From: Carnegiea gigantea
Taxonomy: Eukaryota > Streptophyta > Magnoliopsida > Caryophyllales > Cactaceae
Assembly (NCBI GenBank): GCA_029747015.1
Contig: JAKOGI010000057.1
Coordinates: 634,501-698,500 of the forward strand
DNA: 64,000 bases
Direction of reading: 5' to 3'
Part shown: one piece after another, positions 55,651 to 64,000 of the stretch
Position numbering within the stretch: position 1 is the first letter of the stretch
How the letters are laid out: the number at the start of each line of letters is the position of its first letter
The notes under the pieces: generated by a model
The model's input: the letters and a program-made list of their open reading frames with translations, nothing else
Told to the model about the DNA's origin: nothing
The model's database searches: none
Program-made: the position numbers and the translations under genes

Positions 55651-56810
55651 ATGGTACCCACTAAGCGACAAAGGAGCATTAAGGAGGTGGGAATATCTAG
55701 CCAAGCACCATCTCTACCCCAACAGACTTCCCGAACTTCCACCACCGCACGGGCCCAAGCTAACATTCCTGATCTTCTTGGTTTACTAACCTCGAACATG
55801 TTGCTAGATATAATTGCTTGAATGAACGCATTGTTGTAGCAACTCGTTATTATGATGAGGAATTGTTAGGCCGATTAGAATTGTTGGATGATATACGGTG
55901 GTTGTTTGCACAGGCAGCATGGGTCATTTTATTAAGATGAAAGAGCATACATATCGGGACCTTACCTTAGAGTTCCTGAGTACTTTGCATGTTAAGGTCA
56001 CTTGAGGGCCTCAATGTCAAGTGGGGTACATTTCCTTTTATTTGCAAGGGCAATTTTAAGTTGAACTTAGGTACCTTCAATAGTATATTTGGTTTTTCAC
56101 CTAACATGGATTTACCAAACGGTCAACCCCTCTGAGAATTCAACCCAAATGCCTTTTGGAGTGAGCTTTTGGGGGGAATTAGGTACGGCATTAGTTCTTC
56201 CAAGTGCATCCACATTAAGAATCCTTGCATTTGGGCAGCTCAGCGTATACTTGCTTGTTGTTTCTTTACTTGAGATGATAGTTTGAATGTCTCGAGATTT
56301 TCTGAGTTATACTTTATGTCATGTATGCTTGATGGTGTTCAACTTGACCCTGGGGCATTCTTGGCTCGACAATTGTACAAAGCTGCTGTTAGCACTAAGG
56401 GTAGGATAGTTATTGGTGGTATCATCACCACCATTGCTAGATTTTTGGGTGTTGAGCCCAACCCTGAGGATCGAGTATTTGTGTTCGAGCAGCTTGATCA
56501 AGCCGCTTTTGAGCTAATGAAATTTTTCAAAGTAGAGGCTGGACGTTTGTGCTGGATTACCCTGGGGATCGGCTTCTGCTATTTTCCAATGTTGATCGAA
56601 CCACCTTACTTCACCGGGTTAACCTTTACCATGTACTTGGCAATGCCGAGGTCGTTCAATCTGCACCTCCTCCACCCTCATTTACTAGTCAAGCCAAACC
56701 TAGTTTCTCTTCCCAACCACCCCCCACTGACTATGCCGACCTCTAAGCCACCCTTAGGTCTATTAGGAGGAGCAAGTGCCCCTTCGAGCCTATGTCGTAT
56801 TTGAGAATAC
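55651..56810 (+). pseudogene. Athila third ORF (ATHILA ORF-1 family) of G1, degenerate
   Basis: The ATG at 55651 begins MVPTKRQRSIKEVGISSQAP, close to the start of the G2 protein. Many stops interrupt the first third. The part at 56283-56590 is open with MLDGVQLDPGAFLARQLYKA and KGRIVIGGIITTIARFLGV, then shifts frame to LLFSNVDRTTLLHR. It matches G2 49010-50101 in opposite orientation. Function unknown; it is positioned where envelope genes lie. Confidence 0.75.
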
Positions 56811-58751
56811 AGCTCTTCATGACTTTGTCTAAGAGCAGCACGACAAGCTCCATGGGATGCTTGCTACCCAGACCTAGTATTTTTAGGATTATAAGGCTTG
56901 TTTAGAGACCTGATGAGATTGGCATATCTCTTATGGTCAACCACCTCAGCGTCCTTCCCCACTTCCCTTTTGATTGCTTTTTGCTGCTCTCCCTTCCCTT
57001 TTCTACTCTGTGTGCACATTGAGGACAATGTTTTGTTCAAGCATGGGGGAGTTAGTCAGTATTTGATGGCATCTAATGCCTAATATGGATTGGTGTGTGT
57101 TTGTGTATGTCATGTATATATTGTTCATGCTTGCATTTAGAGTTGCATTGTAGGTTTTAATTTTATGTAGTTAGAAGCATGTTAGAAGTACATTTAGGTT
57201 TCTTTTCACTTCAGGTTGCATTTTAGGTTTTTATAGTTTCTTTTCATTAGTTTTTACATTTTCTTGGCATTGTTATTAGAAGCATGCATCTTCCAAACAA
57301 AACTAAAAAAACTAAAAAAAATGAAAAAAAAAGAAAAATCCTTCAATGATGATCTTTGTAGACTAAGTGGACTTCTTTGGTTTAGATTGATCCTTTGATT
57401 TGTCCAATTATATATAAAAATGTTTGAGAATGAGTTTGCAAAAATGACCTTCATATTTTGACCATATATTGAGTGCGAATTGATTACCCCATGATTTTTT
57501 ACATGAATATTGGCATATGTCTACGAATGAGCTAGTTATGACCTTGGTAGATGACCTGTGAGGCTTTGAGCTTTTAAAAACTAATTTATCAATTTAGTCT
57601 CTTGTCAATTCATGAGTGACTCTTCCTCGACATCATTTCTCTAGAACTTGCTTTGACTCTCATTCAGGATCACATTTTACATATGCATTTAGGCAATATG
57701 ATTGAGGCATTTTTTGTCTTGTTAACCCAAAAGGCTAAATAGCCAACCTTGTTATGCATTATATCCTTTGCTAGCCCCTTTGAGCTCATATCCGTTTTTA
57801 TTGATTTAAACCTCCATACATAGCCTCTAGCCAAGCATTTATCTAACCCTTAAGCTAAGACTAGAGGAGCATTTCAATTAGGAGTTAGTAAGGTGTAATT
57901 GAGATTCTTTTTGGTGGATTTGATTGGTTGTTTGATGAAGGAATTTGTGTTCTTGAGTCATGTATAAGAAATCTCTTGTCTTATTGTACAAAGATTAGAG
58001 AAGAGTTGAAATTCGAAGTTTGATATGGATCTCCTTAGCCAACTCTTTTAAAGAAAACAAAGCAAGCAAAAACCAAAAAAAAAAACAATAAATGAAGGAA
58101 TAAAAAGAGCGTTAGCCTTGTTTGGATTGTAAAAAGTACGTATGACATTAAACTTTTTTCTCCTTATTTGGTTGCGTAGAGGGATGTATTTTGTAGTTGA
58201 ATTGTATTGGTTAAAGGAGAATGTTGTATGAGCGCATTGGAAATATTTAGCTCTTAGTCTATGACTTCTAGTTCCACATTTTCAAAACATTCGTTCTCCT
58301 CTTACCTTTACCCATGGTCCCCATTACAACCTCATAAAGTCCTCATGATTGTCCAATGTGTATTGCATACTAATGATGGCGAATTAGAGAGTATCAAGCT
58401 TATGATAGATGTGAGTCTGTTGAATGGGAATTGAGGGAACCTTCTTACATTTTCAAACAAGTGTGTGATGAGTGCCACATGACTATAGTAAGGTTCTACC
58501 GGCATTACTGGCTCAATTTGTTTCATATGGTAATGTGATTGTATTTGATGATTTTGGGATATTGATTCAAATTTCACATTGTGGTCTAACATATGATTTC
58601 AAAAATTTCATTTCGTTATTTGTTTGTTAAATGATTTTTGTATTTTTGGGCTAACTTAGGATCGGTTTTGCTATTGCGATGCTTCCAGTGTCTATCCTGA
58701 AGAGGTTGTGAACAACTTTCGGTCAAGTAACGATTTAAGCATGGGGGAGTT
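56811..58751 (+). other. Athila G1 3' untranslated tail and polypurine tract
   Basis: A 1.9-kb noncoding tail ending in GCATGGGGGAGTTT just before the 3' LTR. The phrase CATGGGGGAGTT also occurs at about 57043, a possible second or central purine tract. Confidence 0.7.
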
Positions 58752-59994
58752 TCATAAGTGCTTAAAGTGTATATCATTTTAGGGTCATTTTGCTGCATTC
58801 TTAGAGAGAATTGGGTGCTTTATGATAGCATTTGCACTCTTATTCTCATTTTATGCTTAGGTATGGTTCTTTGATGGTATTTGAAGGATTTTAGACCATT
58901 TGACCCGGCATTTAACCCTCATTTGAGTGTATGCCGACCACCCATGGATGCCCCTGAGTTGCCATGCCCGGGGAATAAGATAAGAGTAGAAGAATTCGAT
59001 TCTAACCAAGACCATGGTCCAACTGTGGTGGATGCCACGAGCCGTGGTAAACCTGTAACTGCTAGCCGTTTTATCTTCCTTCATTGTAGGGCTAAGGATG
59101 CTCCGTTTGCTGCTTAAAAGGCGTGTTCGAAGGCTGAAAGAAGAAAGTTTTTAGAGCAACCATAGCCATTTTTACTACTTCTCTCACATCTGTCTTTTAG
59201 TTTAGTTTAGCTTCAGTTTAGTTTTGAGGTTTGAAAGGAGAAGCTTTGTTCTTGGAGGCTTGAAGATTGTTACATAATTCAAGGGTTACGATAGTTGTAA
59301 AATTTTCCTCCCTTCCTCTGAATTTGTTCTTAAACTCTTATTTTTGTTGAATTAGAAATATGAACGAGTAGTTTTATCTTATCTAGGGATTTATTAGCTG
59401 TATTATTATGGATCTCTTATCTTTGACATCTTGTCTCATTTTATGTTTGGAATGATTCATGTCTATCTTCAAATTGAAATGTTGTGAGTGAAATATGGCC
59501 AATTTTGCTTGCTTATATTAGGTAGTTGAGTGCAGTACTGAAAGGTGAAACTCACTACTCGATCGTCTTGATAGAACTTGATTTAGCGAAACTCGAGACA
59601 GAATTGCTTGTGAGGAGGAGACTTAGCATCCATAGATCTTTAACCTAGACTAAATCAAAGACACTTGAGATAGTGTTAATGGAATTTGTTTAGGCAATTT
59701 AGTTCATTTTGAAAGAAAGGATTAAATTCAATTGATTGCAATTCCTTCAATCGTTCAATCTATAAGAAGTGCATGCTTAACTCTATGATCCAACTCTTTA
59801 TTTGGTGAATCAAATTCCTAGATGCTTTACCTTGATTGAATTTTCAAATAGTTAATTAGTTTATTTAACTCGATTCATTGAAAGAATTGATCGCTTAACA
59901 ATTTCCATAGATCATTGACTTGATAGATTACTTTGGTCCCTGAGGACGATCTTGTAATCTATACTATGATACCCCTGCACTTGCAGATGTGTCA
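58752..59994 (+). repeat. Athila G1 3' LTR
   Basis: 1,243 bp, TCATAAGTGCTTAAAGTG...GCAGATGTGTCA, followed by the target repeat ATATC at 59995-59999. Confidence 0.9.
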
Positions 59995-60118
59995 ATATCC
60001 ATACATGATGATTATGAGCTTAGCAAAATTTTCGAACATATAATATGAATGATGGGGTTCTCTTGATAATTAAATTATTAAACGATATGTCTAATAAATA
60101 ATATATATACTTTTAGAT

Positions 60119-63100
60119 ATAGCGAATAAGAATTTGATAGGTGATATGCCTTCTAACGATAAACTAGATAGCATGAATTACGATGTTTGGCATCTGAAAG
60201 TTTAGTTCACCCTAAATTATGGTGACATGCTGGATCTCTTGATAACTTCTATGCCTGCTCTAGCAGACAAAGATGATCAAGGCAAAGATATTACTGCTAC
60301 TGAGTAGTATAAGGGAAACCTAAAGGCATACAACGCCTGGTTCAAAAGAGATCGTTCTGCACTTTACACAATATTATTTTGTATGCAGGATGATCTCCTA
60401 GGAGAGTTTGAACGTTTCATCACTGCTAAGGACAAGTGGGCATAGTTTAATATTAGGTTTGGGCAAACATCTGCTATAAGGTTGTGTATCTTGCAATTAA
60501 GATGGATGTAGTATACTATTAACTCTAGTCGTAGCATCTCTAAACACCTCGAGCCATGAGTGCCATGGTTCAAGATCTTAAATCTGCAGGGTAAGATGTC
60601 TCTGAAGAAGAACAGGTACTAAATGTAATTAGGGCTCTTTCTAATGACAACGAGCATTTGAGGAGCTTTAAGGTCACTATGACACATAATGAAAACATTA
60701 GGACTCTCGAGATAATTTCTAAGCACCTTGAGATGGAGGAAGAGTGTATAAAGATATACACTCCTCCTAGTGTGGCATTCATTGCCCAAGGGTGTGGGCC
60801 CGGGGACAAGAGGCCTTACCATGGCAAGAAGCCCAACAAGGGTCCTTGTACCCCTTAGAACTCTCGCCCTAAAGGTAGTTATGCCAAGAAGCATAAGGCT
60901 ACAAGCACTAGAGCTAAGGATATAACATGTGTGAAGTGCTACAATTATGCAAAGAAGGGCATTTTGCTCGGGATTATCCTAAGCCAGCCAAGGTACCTAC
61001 TTCCACTAAAACTCCTGAATTATATGTTTGTTTCCATGCATTCATTGCTAACTCTCTTCCTCAATGGATTATAGACACAGGGGCAACAAAACACATAGTT
61101 TAGGATAAGGCTGGATTCGTGGAGTTCCTTCGCTACCCAGTGGGTTCACGGACTGTCGTACTGGGGAACGGTAGCGAAGAAGATGTCCTTAAAATAGGAA
61201 TATACCAGCTCAAACTCCGTGGAGGAAACAAGCTGCTTCTTCACGATGCTCTCTATGCACCAGCAGTGTGATGCTCCTTAACTTCTTATGCTTCTTTAAT
61301 AAGATTAGGTTTTACTTTTGGATTTCGTCCAGATTGTTTAGATTTGTTCTATCATGGTAATTTATTTGGCCAAGCAACATTGAAAAGAGACTTCATTATT
61401 TTAGATTTGGATGATTCCTATGATAATATATCTTCTACTTTTGTTTCATACTTTGACTCCAATTCTAAATCTATTAAGTGGCATGCAAGATTTGGCCATG
61501 TGAGTCAAGATAGAATAAGTAGGCTAGCAAAAGAAGGTTTTTTAGATCAACTCACTAGGGTTAAATTGCCTAGGTGCGAGTCATGTCTAGCTGGCAAGGC
61601 AATAAAGCCTTTTGGTAAGATTTCGAGAGCATCTAATCCCTTAGAATTAATCCACTCAGACATTTGCGGACCTATGAGCGTTAAAGCACGTCATAGGGGC
61701 CATCTATTTCATTACCCTTATAGATGTTTATTCACGATACGGGTATGTGTACCTACTATCTCATCGATACGAGGCACTTGATGTGTTCAAACGCTTCGTA
61801 ACAGAGGTAGAGACTCAATTAGAATGACGAGTTAAAATCCTTCGGATTGATCGAGGTCGTGAATACCTCTCTAATATGTTTCAAGAGTTCTGTGGGAAAA
61901 AGGTATACAAAGACAGCTAACAATTCCACAGGTGTTGCGGAATGCAGGAATCGTACATTGCTTGACATAGTCAGGTCAATGATGGCACATGCTAACCTCC
62001 CAATCAGTTTTTGGGGGGATGTGCTGCTTACGGCAGCCTATATCCTTAACCGTGTGCCTAGCAAGAGTGTACCTGCTACACCATATGAGTTATGGCTTGG
62101 TAAGAAGCCATCCTTGGACCATTTGCGTTCATGGGGTTTGGCTGGCTATGTGCATAACCTAACCTACAAACATGGAAAACCTGGTCCGAGAGCCACAAAA
62201 ATGGTGTTGATTAGATATCCTGCACAATCTAAAGGATATGTGATATACAGGGAACACTCTAATGGCGGCATGATAGCAAATAGATTCTCACAATGTCGAA
62301 TTTCTTAAGAATGAGTTCCTAACTATTGGTGAAATCAAGAAGGGTGTTGAACTGTTTGAGTTACAGCAAAACATTCAACCATCTTTCAATGAGGAGGAGA
62401 ATGTGAACTCTAACCAAGTCACCGAAGATGATATGCGTCCCCTATCCGAAAGGAACAGGGAAGACTTGTCTGCTCGGGAGAATGAGATTCGTCCTCAATC
62501 TCCAATACATAAGGAGAGTCAACCTGTGAATGAAGCACGTCCTCAATCTCCTATTCCCGACCATACATTTAGTCTACACGTTCAGGATCTTATTCTCTAA
62601 AGGGATAGTAGGAGTGATTCTCCACATGCTCAGGGTTCACGCCTTTTAGAGAAAGAGAGAGTGATGCGTCACCCAGGCAGACAAATAATGTAGGTCTCAG
62701 GATCCGAATGAGTGAGCATGGAAGAATTCCTTAAGGATATTTCCAAATCGAAGAGGAAATATTCTTATGCACTCCCTTGGAAGTTGAGAAGCCTACCTTT
62801 TGTCAAGAGGCGATTGATTCACTAAACCATAAAGAGTGGATAAATGCCATGAAGGACGAGATGGACTCAATGGCGAGAAACAAGATTTGGAAACCTGTTG
62901 ATCTCCCCCCCCCAAATCGGAAACAAGTGGGTTTTCAATATAAAACATTGGGCAGATGGTTCGATCAATAAGTTCAAGACCCGTCTAGTGGCGAAAGGCT
63001 TTACCCAAATTGAGGGTATAGACTATGAAGAGATATTTTCTCCTGTGATGAGATTTGCCTCTATTCATCTACTCTTATCCTTGGTTGCCCATTTGGACTT

Positions 63101-64000
63101 ACAGTTGTTTCAAATGGACATAAAGATTATTTTCCTTAATGGTAGCCTTGAAAAAGAGATCTATATGGATGAACCCATTATTTTGTATCAAAGGACAAAA
63201 GGACAAGGTATGTCGTCCTGAAAGATCCATATATGGTCTTAAGCAATCTTTCAGATCTTGGTACTTAAGATTTCATGAAGCCATAACTTCGTTTGGCTAA
63301 TCTATGATTTTAGAAGACCATTGTGTGTATGTCAAAAGATCAACCAAGGGAATTATATTTCTTACCCTGTACGTTAATGACATACTATTGGCTGGAAACA
63401 ACTTGGAGATGATCGAAGCCACTAAGAAGTGGCTATCCTCCGTCTTTGAGATGAAGGACATGGGTGAAGTTAGGTATGTCCTAGACGTGGAAATAATCAA
63501 AAATCGCCCTAAGAAACTCTTAGGTATGAGCCAGGAAGCATATATCAAAAAAATCTTAGAACGATTTCAAATGCATTATTCCAAACTCCTAGACACTCCA
63601 GTTGAGAAAGGTTTAACCTTGAGCCTCTACTAATGCCTAAAAACAAAAAATGAAAAGGAGGTAGTGAATAATGTCCTTTACGTTAGTGCCGTAGGAAGCT
63701 TAATGTATGTCATGTTGTGTACACGGCCTGACATTTGCTTAGCGGTTGGTTTGTTAAGTCGTTACCAGAGCAACCCAGGACTTGCTCATTGGCAATCCGT
63801 CAAGAGAATCATACGCTACCTTCATGGTATAACTGACTTGATCCTGTGCTATCAAGGCGGAGACCTTACATTGAGAGGATACTTAGATGCCGATTGGGGT
63901 GGTGACCTGGATGAGTCCAGGTCAACCTCAAGTTATGTCTTCACCCTAGGTAGGGGAGCCATATCATGGTGCAGTCAGAAGCAGGACTGCATACCTCTGT
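60119..64000 (+). pseudogene. Copia C1 gag-pol, degenerate, incomplete at right edge
   Basis: Ty1/copia polyprotein remains. Gag starts at 60119 (ATG changed to ATA; NLIGDMPSNDKLD...NYDVWHLKV). A worn zinc knuckle is at about 60927-60990. The protease core DTGAT is at 61072-61086. The pre-integrase zinc domain is at 61477-61620 (WHARFGHVSQDRISRLAKEG, CESCLAGKA). The integrase core starts HSDICGP at about 61650 and continues through 62300 with frameshifts. RT begins WVFNIK at about 62930, with FKTRLVAKGFTQIEGIDYEE and LFQMDIK. The catalytic YVDD is YVND at 63370-63381. RNase H starts near LDADWGGDLDESRSTSS (about 63889) and runs off the edge. It cannot be active. Confidence 0.85.

Larger units (their letters stand above)
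40846..59994 (+). mobile_element. Athila-type Ty3/gypsy element G1
   Basis: Long LTRs at 40846-42011 and 58752-59994. A tRNA-Asp primer site is at about 42017-42034 and a GCATGGGGGAGTTT polypurine tract at 58738-58751. The order is gag, protease, RT, RNase H, integrase and an Athila-type third ORF. Target duplication ATATC is at 40841-40845 and 59995-59999. Length without nested G2 is about 11.5 kb. All genes are broken. Confidence 0.9.
38929..64000 (+). mobile_element. Copia C1, host of the nested insertions, continues past the right edge
   Basis: 5' LTR 38929-39227, primer site 39229-39241, leader 39242-40845, then Athila G1 (40846-59994), the rest of the leader (59995-60118) and gag-pol from 60119 to the window end in RNase H. 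The two leader parts are joined across G1 by the duplicated target ATATC. The 3' LTR lies outside the window. Confidence 0.75.

Overview
The window is nuclear DNA of a flowering plant, most likely a eudicot. It is AT-rich, carries an A-type (CYP71-clan) cytochrome P450 with spliceosomal introns, and is filled with plant transposon families: Athila-type Ty3/gypsy elements with tRNA-Asp primer sites, Ty1/copia elements with tRNA-Met primer sites, TRIMs, hAT-like MITEs and a degraded endogenous caulimovirid (pararetrovirus). No rRNA, tRNA, CRISPR or prokaryotic feature was seen. The species cannot be named from sequence alone.

The main structure is a tandem segmental duplication. Unit A (about 2801-17260) and unit B (from 17261 to about 44400) hold the same series of sequences: 5' flank, a CYP83-like P450, a 3' flank with a minus-strand TRIM, a CGGTT-rich repeat, a dispersed segment, a small MITE, a copia 5' LTR plus leader (element C1), and an Athila element (G1) inside that leader. 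Unit A stops inside the G1 protease region at 17260 and is fused there to the P450 upstream flank, so only unit B runs on into the rest of G1 and C1.

The P450 copies are at 3389-6314 and 17839-24176. Each has three exons, and the last exon (I-helix to heme loop) is open in both. Exon 1 is broken independently in each: a 1-nt insertion in copy 1; 1-nt and 2-nt deletions in copy 2. Copy 2 also has a pol-less copia element in exon 2 (18889-22236).

Insertions found in one unit only post-date the duplication. A 736-bp TRIM (9703-10438) is in unit A. The exon-2 copia, a hAT-like MITE (25256-25852) and a 9-kb block (26071-35089) are in unit B. The 9-kb block is flanked by a 9-bp target duplication and has imperfect inverted termini. 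Inside it are a caulimovirid primer site and coding remnant, a gag-pro copia (C2), a third copy of the dispersed segment, a gypsy 3' end, caulimovirid RT/RNase H and downstream-ORF remnants, and a pararetroviral-type promoter region.

The right half (38929-64000) is a three-level nest. Copia C1 starts at 38929 and its pol region runs off the right edge. Athila G1 (40846-59994, target repeat ATATC) lies in its leader. A second, minus-strand, pol-less Athila G2 (45669-53287) lies inside the G1 RNase H domain. All coding sequences are old and carry stops or frameshifts, except some single-domain ORFs.
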